DNA of 64,000 bases from assembly GCA_026260175.1 (NCBI GenBank), contig JAKCWW010000132.1, forward strand, positions 31,758 through 95,757, read 5' to 3'. Position 1 is the first letter of the stretch; each line of letters opens with the position of its first letter. The notes beneath the pieces were generated by a model that saw nothing but the letters and a program-made list of their open reading frames with translations, was not told the origin of the DNA and searched no databases. The translations under genes and the position numbers were made by a program. Source of the stretch: Reticulitermes lucifugus. Its lineage: Eukaryota > Arthropoda > Insecta > Blattodea > Rhinotermitidae. Positions 48,331 to 60,380 of this stretch are shown here, piece after piece.

Positions 48331-48694
48331 TGCTCTACAGCATGCAGTCTTGTACTAACGTGGATTGAATACCGCAGAGCACGTAGAATTATCAGTCGCT
48401 ATGTGGCAATGCAGCTATGGGCATGTTCCACTGTAAGCTGCACATCCTGTATAATCTGAGCTGCAGTCAGCAACATTAAGTAATCACCAACAAACACAGT
48501 ACCCAATAAATTAGGAGTTTAGGATGTGGACACACTGAGTAGAAGAAACTGACTGGAAACTTGGCTTAAAATATACTTTTGCCTGTTGTGTTGAATAGGT
48601 GTGAAGTTTAGTCACTTGCGCTACAGAAGTAGCATTGATAACAGAGTGTGACAACACAGTGCCGAAGCAAATACTTTATATAGACATACAAAGT

Positions 48695-48900
48695 GACAGG
48701 TTGGGGAGAACTGTACTGTGAGGAGCTTCGTGATCTGTATTCCACATCAGATATAATTCGTGATCAAATCAAACAAGATGAGGCAGACTGGGCATTAAAC
48801 ATTAGACAGAAGTTCATACAAAGTTTAGGCAGCAAAACCTGGGGCGAGTCCTGATGGAACCTAGGCATAGATGGAAGAATACTGAAATGGCAGTGTTCCA
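48695..48900 (+). mobile_element. LINE fragment, forward member of an inverted pair
   Basis: GGGGAGAACTGTACTGTGAGGAG-CTTCGTGATCTGTATTCC corresponds to the EELHDLYSSPNIIR block, followed by a degraded KSRRMRWAGHVARMG region. It ends where the reverse copy begins. Confidence 0.6.
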
Positions 48901-48904
48901 TGTG

Positions 48905-49210
48905 TGGTGTTCAGATTCATCCTCACATCTATGCCAATGACTTCCAACTGACTTCTTTTCTTCAGGCTTCCCCACCAAAACCCTGCATGTTCCACATGCA
49001 TAACAAATAGCCCACCCATATAATATTCCTTCACTTGATCAAGCTAATAAGACTTCATGAGGGGTACAGATCATGAAGCTCCTCATTATGCAACTTTATC
49101 CAGCTTCCTGTTCCTTCTCCCTCTCAAGCCCAAATATTCTCCTTAACATCCTATTGTTGAACATCCTTAGCATATGTTCTCCCTGTAATGTGAGAAACCA
49201 ATTTTCAAAA
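48905..49210 (-). mobile_element. LINE fragment, reverse member of an inverted pair
   Basis: On the minus strand the piece reads from the GRPRxR-type end back through MKLHNEELHDLY and ENMLRMFNNRMLRRIFGLEREKEQEAG-type blocks (the codons for these are visible). It abuts the forward fragment. Confidence 0.6.
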
Positions 49211-51787
49211 TTATATAAAACATCCAAGGCCCCACCCAACTTAGAGCACCACCACTCTCATTCACTCACCACCCCAATCATCCTTACCTATGTAACATAC
49301 CCATATCTTCTGGTGCAGCTACTCTTCATAGACTGCTTCACCGTGCTGATAAATGCACTATAATCCCCTGAAACATCAGTGACTGTTTACCAGTCAACAT
49401 GGCACAATATCCCTGAAGGCTTTCATCTTCAGCAACACCACAAAATTACATTTCTATATTAGCAATATTCAATAAATACCATCAACACAACGGTCCATTT
49501 ATTAAAAAAACTACATGTTTTGGTCTTACTACACAGCCACCATTTCTTACATAACAAACACACAGTTCTGTTTATGGTATTTCACTGAATATCAGTAATT
49601 ACATTAACACAACGGGATGTCTTCTGTAAAGTTCATTATAGTTCTGCATGTTTTCATCTTTAAGTTTTCAAAAAAGAATACTTAACAGTGTGCCCAAAAT
49701 GTAGACAAAAGATAAAGACAAGAGATGTGGGGGTGTGGGAGATACAGTATGAATGTCTAAAGAAGGAATACATTTTGTAAACCTCTTACAATCATCGATC
49801 CATTCATAATAAACAATTATGCTTAACTATACTCAATGTTCAGCAGATATAATACACCTATAGTACTGTAAAACACCCATTATAACTACAACGAAATGCT
49901 GTAAGTCTGGTAAGTGGATACCAAAGTTTCAGAGGAATCATCTATCTCCAGCTTCTTCAAGAGTAATGTCATGTTGCGTTTCAGTACCAAATATACACAA
50001 AAAATGCAATCATGCTTTAAGTCAGCAGAACCAAGTTTTTATTAAATTATAACAACTTGCTACATGTTTCAACCATTTTCAATCATCATCAGGCAAGTTC
50101 AATTTATCAGAATTAATATGAATACGAACGTGCTGTGTGGCACTGCCTTAGTATCCCAGGTTTTTATCATGTATTAGATATTGTGAAGTTAAATATATTA
50201 CAACTTATTTAAATTTTAAAAGATGTGTCTAGATGTCATTAATATTGATAACATCTTACAGCATTGTTGAGTTCAAATGATTTGTCATTCTTATGTTGGA
50301 TTGGTACTGAGCCATGTACCTCACCATCATGTGTTCTCGATACATGTAACACATACAGATATTATCGTGTTGTGTTGTTCCTTCTCTACTTTAAATGTGA
50401 TGTATCCTGTTACGTGTGTTTTTCTGGTCGTTTTCGGCTCGTCCATCGAAATATTACATGTGTTCTGCAAAGTATATCAACAATAAGTATATCAGTATAA
50501 GTATATATAAGTATAAGTATCAACAATAGGAGTTTACTGCACTGGAATCACATTGTTCAGTACTCTTGCATCCACCATCAAGATTTTAAGTTTGGGGGTC
50601 TCTCCTTCTACTCCATACAAGAGCTTGCCTAAATTATAAATTTCAACTGCTGCAAAAAACTTGTACATAAGAACGGTAATGGTTCCTAACATAATTATTT
50701 TCTGCTCTCACACTAAATAGACACTGAATGTGTATTTGAAACAAGTAATGCATTAGAGCACGACATGTTCTAATCTTTGACTCAGTCCTATGACAGATCT
50801 ATGAAATGTAAATCAATTGTCTTCTTCTAGTGTAAATGCAAGCTCTACCAGCCATATTTACAACGTCCATGTCTGTGAAAAATAAAATTTGTAAATATGG
50901 TTTGCAACACTACAGCTTGGATTTTACATTTTGCAGTAGTTTTATTTTTTGTAGTAAAATAGTGTTTATACTAATAAAACATACAACCCATTACTAAATT
51001 ACTAATATATATGTATCATAAATATATGAAAGTACACAACAGATGCTGCATTCAGCTGATTCATTCTTAACTCTCTTCTTTACTGTCAATTTTTCGCTAC
51101 ACACAACTATGCTGTTCAATACAAACTACAACTGAGTATTTATCTCCCTTACATTCTAAAATTATTCACAGTTCATAGGCCCAATGAAATTACAAGTACA
51201 TAAGTGTCAAAACATAACAACTGCGACTTTTTTGTATGGTATATTACAAAGATGAAAAATTATACGACATTGTAACTACAAAACCATATATCCTTATGTT
51301 CAGCACTGACAGCTGATAAATGGAAAATTTTGTTCAGTTTTGCTCAACTTTATAAGAATTATGATGATGATATATGGTCACAGTCATGACTGAAATTTTT
51401 GAACATCATCCATTATCTCAGGCTAAAAAAAACCCCCACATTTTGGAAGCTGGATTCATTTCTCTTTGTGTGGCCTGGGGGAGGGGGGGGTAAGAGAAAC
51501 AAGTCACTCTGGTGGGCCCTTAGATAATATATAAATACACAGAAGGAATGATGATACATTTATAAAAGCCTTGGAACACAATTACACTTGTCATTGGCAC
51601 ATTTTACACAGAAGTTCTGTGCTTAAATTCTCTTTTCATGACATAATGAAAAAGTATAGGACCGCAATTCTTAACATTTACAAGTTACACATGTCCACAC
51701 CACTGAACAGAGTATCATAATCACAATAATTTATAAAAAAAAAATATACAGGTGTAACATTATGTATACTGAAAAAGAATGGCAAAA

Positions 51788-51793
51788 TTTATT
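51788..51793 (-). terminator. candidate poly(A) signal AATAAA
   Basis: Plus strand TTTATT, about 230 bases past the stop of the 487-codon exon. Position is plausible but no cleavage data are visible. Confidence 0.3.
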
Positions 51794-52020
51794 AGTCACA
51801 GCACATGACTGGTCAAACAAAGTAAGCATCAGTTCATACCAATGCCACATGACAATAATGTTTGTAACAACCTGAAGTCAGTCTGAAGCATATACATGTA
51901 TGTTCACACATGCTGTATATTGCACAAGCACAACATCAGACCTGTGAGACACCAGAAAACTAACTACTTATTCTTCAGAAATCAAAGTTCAGCAGAAGTA
52001 GCGCTCATTGTCACACCACA

Positions 52021-53486
52021 TTAAAACTGATTGCCTGGGGGTGATGTGAAGTTCAACTGCTGTCCAGTATCACTGCCAACAAAAATAAAGTTCCCAGTAG
52101 GAGCAATAACAGCATGTAATTGAACTGGGGCTCCAGCAGAAGGTACCGTGTTTAATTGTCCACCTGATGACGAGGCAAGTAAGTGCTGAAACTGAAACAT
52201 CTGACCGCTCCCAGCTACCGATGGGAGAACTGCCTCAGGTGGTGGCAATAATACTGGTAAATAACTATGGGGTGCACCTGCCACAAAAGGTATTTGCAGT
52301 GTATGCATCTGACCAAAATGACTACTGGACAGCGGAAACTGCGGCGACTGAAAGTCTCCTGTTGCTGGAGACGAAAGAAATCCTGGAAGTTGTCCAAATG
52401 AGCTTCCAGGAACTGGGTTCACATGTGGGTCTGATGCATGCACTGTCACTTTCATGTGGCCAGGATTGACAGATTGCTGTTCTCCTCGACTAACAGCCAC
52501 TTTCATGTGACCTGAGTTGACAGACTGCTGTTCTCCTTGGCTAACAGTAAGTTTCCCAGCTGATACTAATGTCTCCTGAATTTCTCCTGCTGAAGAGTTC
52601 ACAACTTTCTGCACTTCTACAGAAGATGTAGTTGGAACATCAGGTGTTAGTTTTCTCACAGTATCGTCCAAAGTATTTTCTTTACCTTGTGTTCCACCTA
52701 TTGATGGGATCTGCTTATTTTCCTGCATAGATGGCATTAAGGTCTGCAGCCGCCCTGAGCCAGCCAAAGATAATAACAATTCCTGACACTGTGATGGTGT
52801 GGACAGTAGTTGCACGTGCCCCTTTGAGGATAGAGAACTCCTCAATCTGGATATTGGCACCTTCCCACGTGGACCAGTCACCACTCTGATGACAGGTGAC
52901 TTATCTCCTGCATTACGTGATAATAACACATCTTTTAAGAATTCCAGAGTTTCCAATGGTGTCATGTTTTCGGAAGGTTCACACGGCCGCAATATTGTTA
53001 TTGTAGAATTTGAATTAATGTCCTCTGATTGTGAAGTTCTAGCAGGGGCTGCTGCTTTTGTTGCCTCAATATTACTGACTGCTCCTTCTTTGACTACTAA
53101 GCTACTTTTCAGCTGAAGTGGCCTAAAGTTGAGTTTTGAGGAACCAGGCAATACTTCGTTCCTCACAACATGCATCCCAACCTCTGACGTTTCCTTTTTC
53201 AGCTCTACCTTCTTCTCACCACTCAATACTGGACTTGATATTACACTTAAATTTTTGGCACTGCTCAATCTTTTCTCTACATTCTTTTCACTGTCAGGAT
53301 TATTAATGAAAGAAGCATCTTCTACCGTACGACCCTCTGGAACACAAAATGTGTTTGTTTTCAAGGATGATATCTGTTCACAAACACAATCATCATCTTC
53401 ATGTTCTGATTCTACTTTCACAATCACATCTTGTGTATAGAGTTCTTCATTTCTGTCCTGTTGGGACATGACTTTAATTTTGGCTG
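52021..53486 (-). CDS. lola: lola alternative 3' exon without zinc fingers (487 codons)
   Basis: This is the longest open frame in the window. I start it at the acceptor, not at an ATG: reading the minus strand, a pyrimidine-rich tract ending TTTGTTTCAG precedes CA GCC AAA ATT, the same two-base entry phase as every zinc-finger exon downstream. The product has no C2H2 or BTB domain. It opens with an acidic stretch containing VKVE at about residues 22-25, a match to the SUMOylation consensus psi-K-x-E. The middle is Ser/Thr/Lys-rich. Residues about 311-344 are two near-identical 17-residue repeats, and the C-terminal third is rich in Pro, Gly, Gln and Ser and ends GNQF. A minus-strand AATAAA lies at 51788-51793, about 230 bases past the stop. 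Drosophila lola also makes isoforms without zinc fingers, so a co-regulator lacking its own DNA-binding region is a fair inference. It is the exon nearest the presumed constant exons. Certain: long ORF and acceptor phase. Less certain: that it is terminal and belongs to lola. Confidence 0.75.
52452..52553 (-). repeat. two 51-bp tandem repeats inside the 487-codon exon
   Basis: Both units code for a 17-residue block of the form K-V-x-V-S-x-GEQQSVN-x-GHM, differing at only a few bases. The repeat is in frame. Confidence 0.85.
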
Positions 53487-54604
53487 CTGAAACAAAAAGC
53501 AAATGAAAAAACTGTATTAGTTTAAGCACTAAAATATTCCTTGCAAGAAGTTCTGGAAGCATTCTTGAAACACATTTTCCTTCAAATGATCAGTTTATTA
53601 CATAGTTTTTGTATTTATTTATGCACAGAGTGACACCAAAATTGTCCTACAGTTTCAGACTACCTCCATATTATCGTATGTTATTTTAAATATTTCAAAA
53701 CTGGCAACTAACATGGCGGATACAAAGTTCAGACACTCTGGTCATTTCACAACACTGCTTACTGATGTGCTAATGGCCTTGTAAGCCCTGAAAAACCACT
53801 TGTCACAGGAACTCACAACCTGACTTAAAACTGCACTTCTGTACCACCCTTAGTTATTTATATCACCAAACAAGATTTTGTATGCATAAATACAAATACT
53901 CGCCCATTTTTCTCAAATAAAATAGACATAGATTTCATATGGTAACCATTCTACACAAAACCAATAGTAATCAAAATTATCTCACAAACTTTCAGAGCAG
54001 TACAAATATTTCCCCCACATCAGGCATTTCCATGGCTGTAGAAACGTGAGAGGAACTCCACTGGAGTATCATAACTTCAAAATTGTTTATATAAATCAAG
54101 AGTCATTAGGTATGTCATGTATACACAAAAACACCCACCAACCACACTTTCTACATATACATATATATGCTGTTACACTGCTTCAGAGTTATGGTGAAAA
54201 ACCATACTACATATAGGGACATTATTTTACCTAACAACTGTCACCAGTCACTTCCTGTCAGGTTACTTAACATATAAAACTCTGATGTGCAATAAAAGTG
54301 TGAGATGTGACAAATGTCTGGAGCTGAAGAAAAACATTTTCAGCACTTCCTTAAACATGGTGAGTAAAAGCGTAATATTAACAGCAATACGTTAGACTAA
54401 AATGCATGGAAACTGAATAACGGCAAAGTAGAATAGCTGTGAGCACTGTGCTGCATGCCATCACATAAAAAGGTCCAGGTAAAGTAATGATGCGAGATGT
54501 CGGATAACATGATGTCCCTGTATGATCTCAATGACTCTCATGGCACTTCCTCAGCTAGGCTATTGCGTGAAAGGAAACAACAAATCTTCTTTGATTTCAG
54601 GTTT

Positions 54605-54825
54605 CCGCCGCGATGTTGATGATATCTGCGATCTTCTGGGATATTACGCGGCGTCGTGTGGTAATTGTTTACCGACGTTTCAGGACAATGTGTTGGTCCC
54701 GAGTCTGAGTAGGAGCCTACTGACTCTTGACCCATGAAGATGGGAACGACACATTGTCCCGAAACGTCGGTAAACAATTACCACACGGCACCGCGTAATA
54801 TACCAGAAGAGCGCAGATCTCAACA
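54605..54825. mobile_element. foldback MITE, well-preserved palindrome
   Basis: Arms of about 80 bases (containing GATATTACGCGGCGTCGTGT and AATTGTTTACCGACGTTTC) pair with few mismatches around a centre with TTGACCCATGAAGATGGGA. Rich in CpG compared with the flanks, as expected of a young insertion not yet eroded by deamination. Confidence 0.8.
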
Positions 54826-54944
54826 AATCTGCTATTGGTTTGATGTGCCTGAGGAGCAAATAGGGTCAATGTCATACACAGAACCTGGAACAATACTGAA
54901 GACAAGCAGTTTTGGGAAACAGTGACAGATGAAGAGTGAGATTT

Positions 54945-55105
54945 GAGGTTCTCACAGTGGTGTTGCTGAGGATTAGTCTTCTGAGAAGTCACACTGTGTT
55001 GCTGGGAAAGTTTTTCCCAGCATTTTGAAGGATCCTTCGAAACATCATCAATCACTCACCAAAGGCACAGTGTCACATCCCAGAAGACTTGAATCCTCAT
55101 AGATG
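54945..55105. mobile_element. foldback MITE copy
   Basis: GAGGTTCTCACAGTGGTGTTG and GATTAGTCTTCTGAGAAGTCACAC at left, CAGTGTCACATCCCAGAAGACTTGAATCC inverted at right, around GCATTTTGAAGGATCCTTC. Confidence 0.65.
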
Positions 55106-55611
55106 AACAGATTTGGATGCTAGACCACTCAAACAAAAATGTAAATATCAAAAGAAGATCTCCATAGTGCATGAGTCATTTCTATGTCATGTCCCTCTAA
55201 TGATAATTAAACACTGTAGCACAGTACAAGTAATATTCGAGATTTAAATCACTTCAAATTTACCAAAGCTATTTCAGTAAGACTTAAAGTAAAATCACGT
55301 AATTCCATTTGACTTTTCTTCCACTATCCTGCACACAGCACACTACTGCAGCCATAACTGAAACTAAAAAGACGAGACATATAATTGAAACTTAAATATG
55401 AAGAGAAATGTTGAATAAAAGACAATTAGAGACTATAAAAGTTTAAAAAAATTCCTATGTATAAAACATACCACTGAATAAAAGGCCAAGTTGAAACTCA
55501 GTATTAAGTAGCACAAATGAATGAAAAGCAGCACATGTTTATAAATTTTACTGATCACATATCCAAACACAATAATGGTAAAGTTCTCCCTATGAGAGAA
55601 CATGTAGGCCC

Positions 55612-55835
55612 AGAGGGTGAGTTGGTATCTCGGTGCTATATGGGGGGTGGGTGGTTAAAGCCACATTCCGGCCGCTTTACCCTGGGAAAGAGAAACAGTA
55701 CCCATTGTACAGGAGATTGGGTGGGCCTTGGGGCCAGTCTGGACAGGTGCAGAAAATCTCGTCCCCACCAGGGTTCAAACTCCGAAACTTCCAGTTCAAG
55801 GCAAGTCGCTATACTGATTATGCAATCCCGGTATC
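55612..55835 (-). mobile_element. tRNA-derived SINE relic
   Basis: On the minus strand an A-box-like AATCAGTATAGCGACTTGCC is followed by B-box-like GAGTTTGAACCCTGGTGGGG, then a GC-rich body. Open frames here are products of this element. Confidence 0.6.
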
Positions 55836-56934
55836 CAACACAATGCAGTATATTATATACCTACTGCATAGTATAAGCTCAAAAGGCATATAATTATCAG
55901 AAATATTTCTGTATAAACTCACATTGGAGGTATAAATCTCCCTAAAACTTATTAAGGACAAGTTTAGAACAAAGGATAAAATGACAATCAGTGAGCAGTA
56001 CTGAACTTCACTTTATGCAGCAATAGTATCAACCATATCAATTGTTCTCTCTGACATTTATGACATCATATTCTGGCTGAATATGGACTGATATATAAAA
56101 TGATTCAAAATTGCATCGTTTGTTGTCACAAGCTCAAATCAGTGGACTTTAAAGGGATCCCAGAACAAATGGAGGAAACATTACACTAAGATTACCAATT
56201 CCTTCCAAGGGACACCACCTGTTAAGTGGTGGGGCAGGCTGCTTGCACCAGTGATGATACGAACTAAGCTGGTAATATCATACAGGTGCTGGCAGGTCTA
56301 AACTAGTTGGACAAGACACTAGTGTCCCACAAAAGTGTCCCAGGTGAGTCTCAAATACCCAAAGATGTCAATTTCACCATTAAACTAGGCCACAGAAAAC
56401 AAAGAGTTGGCATCTTCAGTTCACGACCAGCTAGAAGACCAGGCAATGGAAATATAATTCGGATGCCACTGCACACACTAACTAGCCTGCATTTTTCCCA
56501 CTCCAAGCAGCCTGCTTAGGACACTGGCCAAAGAAGACAGACTGCCTGTCTAGAACTGATAACTTGAGACTTGGAAGGTATCTAAGCAATGTGCCTGGTG
56601 AAATGGAGGTTGGGCGGGGGGGTCAGTGACTACTACCTGTGCAAAACATTTGTCTATGCACTACAGAATTCTCTTTCCAACTGTTCTAGTAGCTGATGTA
56701 TTTGTAACTGGTGTATTTCATTGACTCACTATACATCAAAATGGGTACTGACCTTATACCCCAGGCTTCTTTTTCCCCCCTCCTTGCCCCACTTCCTCAA
56801 CCCAGTCTCAAGTTATCAGATATACACTGTACTTGTTATTGACATCCCTTGTCTATGGATCACTAAAAAGTACTTTCACTGTCTCTAGATATCACACACA
56901 GCCCATATGATCTTTCTAAGCCACACAGTTCAGA

Positions 56935-57045
56935 TGGTATAGTGACTAACACACAGGCTTCATGATCAAAGAATCTGCATTTCATTTCTGGTAGGAGAAA
57001 GAAATTTATCTTCTCCAAAGCATCCAGCCTGATTATTGACCTGAA
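56935..57045 (+). mobile_element. tRNA-derived SINE head
   Basis: GTTCAGATGGTATAGTGACTAAC is an A-box-like start and GCATTTCATTTCTGGTAGG a worn B-box region. Confidence 0.5.
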
Positions 57046-57938
57046 ATCATTGAAACTGAGATATTAAATGCAAAACACCCTAAATGAGAAACACGGGATG
57101 ATGCACGTTCATTACACAGGCTAAAGTGCAACTTCCACAACAAACTAAGTTACCATGAGATTTCCATTTCAGAAATGTCAACAAATCAACAAGTTTATAT
57201 CAATTATTTTATTTCTTAGTAAGGTAAACTACACAAAAACTTCATAAATCCATGTGAAAACCTTTATATAATATCAATAAAATATATATATCTCATGCCA
57301 CAAGCCCATAATATCAAAAGTTTTCTTACTACATTAACTATTACTTATTGTTAATTACATTCAATTCCCTATATCTCATATAAACCAACAGTTAATAATT
57401 TTTAATATAGACTGTAGTTTACAAAACACCTAAGACCTAAATTAGAAACAATAAGAACTACATAATAGAAAAATTAAAAATAGTTTAAATACCTTCTTCA
57501 CAAGCAGAGGTAAAACAGGAAGTAGAATAACAAAATTACTGAACACAATTCACTATAGCACACACACACAAATAAACGAATAAAAGAATGTTGTGTTTTG
57601 AACTTTTTTTTGTGGTTATGAAAGGCTTATGACAGTACGCCATTTCAGCTATTTGAAAACACGTTCTTATGAACTATAAAAATCATACTGTTATTAAAGT
57701 ATGGTATGGATTATACAAACCAGGTTAAGATTAATAAATTGTATGTAATAAAAAAAAGTTAATAATGTGACAATGAATAATCTGTTTTTTATGCAACGTC
57801 AGTTCCATATTGTGGCCCAGAGTAGTTCAATATCTAAACATGTATACTCTATTCTCAATGTGACAAAGCTTGGCAGTTTTGTATATCATATGACAATCAC
57901 AGTGTCCATAACACAAACATAATTCAACAGCAAGTTAT

Positions 57939-58160
57939 GATCTGAGCTCTGCTGGGATATTATGCAGTGTTGAGTGGTAGTTCTGTACCAACGTTTCGGG
58001 ACAACCTATCAGTCCCATTTTCAAGGGTCAAGAAATCTTGACCCTTGAAAATGGGACCGATAAGTTGTCCCAAAACGTCTGTACAGAACTATCACTCAAT
58101 GCTGTGTAATATCCCAGAAGAGCACAGGTCTCATCTACATCACGGCGGAAGCCTGAAATC
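57939..58160. mobile_element. foldback MITE, near-perfect hairpin
   Basis: Arms of about 90 bases meet at AAGAAATCTT (about 58027-58036); CCTTGAAAATGGGACCGAT mirrors its partner almost exactly. The right shoulder ends CATCACGGCGGAAGCCTGAAAT, also present at 9021 and 13541. Confidence 0.8.
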
Positions 58161-59350
58161 ATGAAACAGCAAGTTAATTTGATTTCCCATTCTACCTGTA
58201 GTTGACATAGCTGACCGGTCACACTCATTAAACCACTTCCTTTATTTTCAAATATAATTGAATTCTTATATTACTAAATGTTATAGATTTTAGCAGCTTG
58301 ATTTGTACTGAAAAAACACTGTGTATGTTAAAATGACTGAACTATAAATGATATTACAACCAAAATACACATCTCACACAAAATCTCAAATATTTAACTA
58401 CATAAGGAGTGTCATTCCGCAAATAACTCTGGACACAAAATCGACATCGTCTCTAATACAGATATGCGTCCACCACACAGTGTGCATGTGAAGCTGAACT
58501 CAGACCAGCTCTGTTGCTCTGATTTAAATAATGCTGACTTTGAAACAGAACAGAAATCAGAAAAACTACGTTCCTTATTCAGCCATGAAGCCCATGATCT
58601 CATAAATATTACTCTGCTGGTTGCATGTACCAGAACCTATGAATAATGTCACTAAACTGCTCTCAAGAATTTAAATTCCACAACTAAAAACCTGACTCTT
58701 CATAATCAATGGTGCAGTTTCTCGGTTACAGCTCCAGAATTATTTCACTAATGAACATATCTATTTGGTTACCACTCATTGGAGCTGACAGGTACAATCA
58801 TTACACACAGACACATTACCATCCTACCATAAACCCCACCCAAAAACTTCAAATGTTTTAGCAATAATAACCCAAGCATTTATTAAAAAATATTTTAAGG
58901 TCTTTATCAAGGCCACACACGTATCTGTGAAAGATTTTCTAGCGGGGAAGGGGAGGACAAGAACACGAACCGCTCCTTAAGGAAAGTGGTACTTGCAAAG
59001 TCATACTCAGCAGTGAAAATTCACACTGTGATCTTACGGACTTCAATATAATTATAACTATGGCACTCAAAGTTAACTTTACCCATTATCTAATTCAAAT
59101 ATGACATTCCAAAAACACCCCATTTTGGAGAATGGGTCTATTTGCACCCTCTGGTAAAATAGGAGGCAAATAATATTCTGCTGAACCCATCACATGTGGC
59201 TAATCTTTGTCAGTATTTACATAATCACTTGCGCACTCATGCATGTACTGGCAAGGATCTAGTGGCCCTAACATAGGCGGTCTCTGAAACAGAGTGACTG
59301 TAGAATGCCATATTTTAATTAGATAAATGGTCTGTGTACCTGGAGTGCTG

Positions 59351-59354
59351 TAGC

Positions 59355-59399
<45 letters not shown>

Positions 59400-59446
59400 T
59401 GTTGTTGTTGTTGTTGTTGTTGTTGTAGCAGCAGCAGTAGTAGTAG
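59351..59446. repeat. compound trinucleotide microsatellite
   Basis: A run of (TAG)n followed by (TTG)n then (GCA)n and (TAG)n again. Homopolymeric open frames here are artefacts of the repeat. Confidence 0.95.
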
Positions 59447-59464
59447 TCTCAAGACAAAGCCTGC

Positions 59465-59640
59465 TCTCGTTGAACATGGCATAACATTGATTATAATCAA
59501 TTACCAACTTTAGCAGCAGCTCACCACCTCCATCTTCAGGATGCAGCAACCTCCTCCAAAACATTGGTAACTAATTACCATTCAACATAATGTCACACTC
59601 AGAAAACTTTAAACTTCATCAACGGTGTGGAAACATCATA
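59465..59640. mobile_element. foldback MITE copy (CCTCCATCTTC subfamily)
   Basis: Contains CCTCCATCTTCAGGATGCAG, CCTCCAAAACATTGGTAACT and AACATAATGTCACACTCAG. The left arm is disturbed by the adjoining microsatellite. Confidence 0.5.
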
Positions 59641-60239
59641 TCATACAAAAATTCATCAGGTGAAATACAGACGGTTTCCAATATAAGTCTCCCCTGCACC
59701 AATTTCTCCACAGGTTTCAACACACTAAGAAACCAAACAAAATATGCTCTCCTCTTACATAAGTGGGTGCAGTGTAGAAAATGGCAAATTCATATTCCAG
59801 ACCTGCACCGTCTTAGCATCTCTTTCCACCATACTGTCTGATTCTACTCCATCCCAGTCTGCTGCACCTCAATAATGCTCAACTCAACTCAACTCAACTT
59901 AAAAAAAAATTATCAAACGCCACATATGTTATGTGCAGCTGCGGTGCCACTTGGAGACTGCTTCGTGTATTACAGCAACAAACAGCTGCTAAGTAATGAA
60001 ACAGCAGCTGGCATAGATCACTTTATGCATTATAAACCAGTTATGGTCATCTATCAACCAGACCACACATGAATAAAACTGAATAGACAGAAAAATGCAC
60101 ACCACACACTCATCCTATTAACAAAAACTATTAATCTATGAATAAATATCATGCATAACTAAGAACCTGCATATTGTTACAAACCCCTAATATTCTAAAT
60201 GAATAACTACAACTTCTATAAACAAATTATTGTTGTGAG

Positions 60240-60380
60240 ATCTCAGGTTCTCATGGCAGTGCAGATCAAGATATAAATCTTCTGCAATATGATGCTGTAG
60301 TCTGATAGATAAACAGCAACATTCAAGATGAATGTACCTACCAAAATATATGACACCATATCCCAAACGACCACAATCTT
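60240..60380. mobile_element. foldback MITE fragment
   Basis: AGGTTCTCATGGCAGTGCAG and AAATCTTCTGCAATATGATGC at left, ATGACACCATATCCC inverted at right. Confidence 0.45.

Larger units (their letters stand above)
47140..52020. other. intron/UTR interval with foldback and LINE fragments
   Basis: Contains a foldback copy at 47245-47495, LINE pieces at 47630-47940, 48695-48900 and 48905-49210, a SINE relic near 48222-48330, a foldback fragment at 49370-49440 and AT-rich DNA. Next to 52020 is the presumed 3' UTR of the 487-codon exon, with AATAAA (minus) at 51788. Confidence 0.55.

Noticed and set aside
53487-53562. ATG at 53562 as the start of the 487-codon frame
   Set aside because: Codons upstream of 53486 lie in the pyrimidine tract and branch region of a good acceptor, and the phase matches the other exons.
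55517-55893. Two overlapping plus-strand frames of 119 and 86 codons
   Set aside because: They lie in a tRNA-derived SINE read from its opposite strand and show no protein family.
59315-59564. Open frames with runs of Leu, Gln or Thr
   Set aside because: They are readings of the TAG/TTG trinucleotide microsatellite in a repeat-rich intron.
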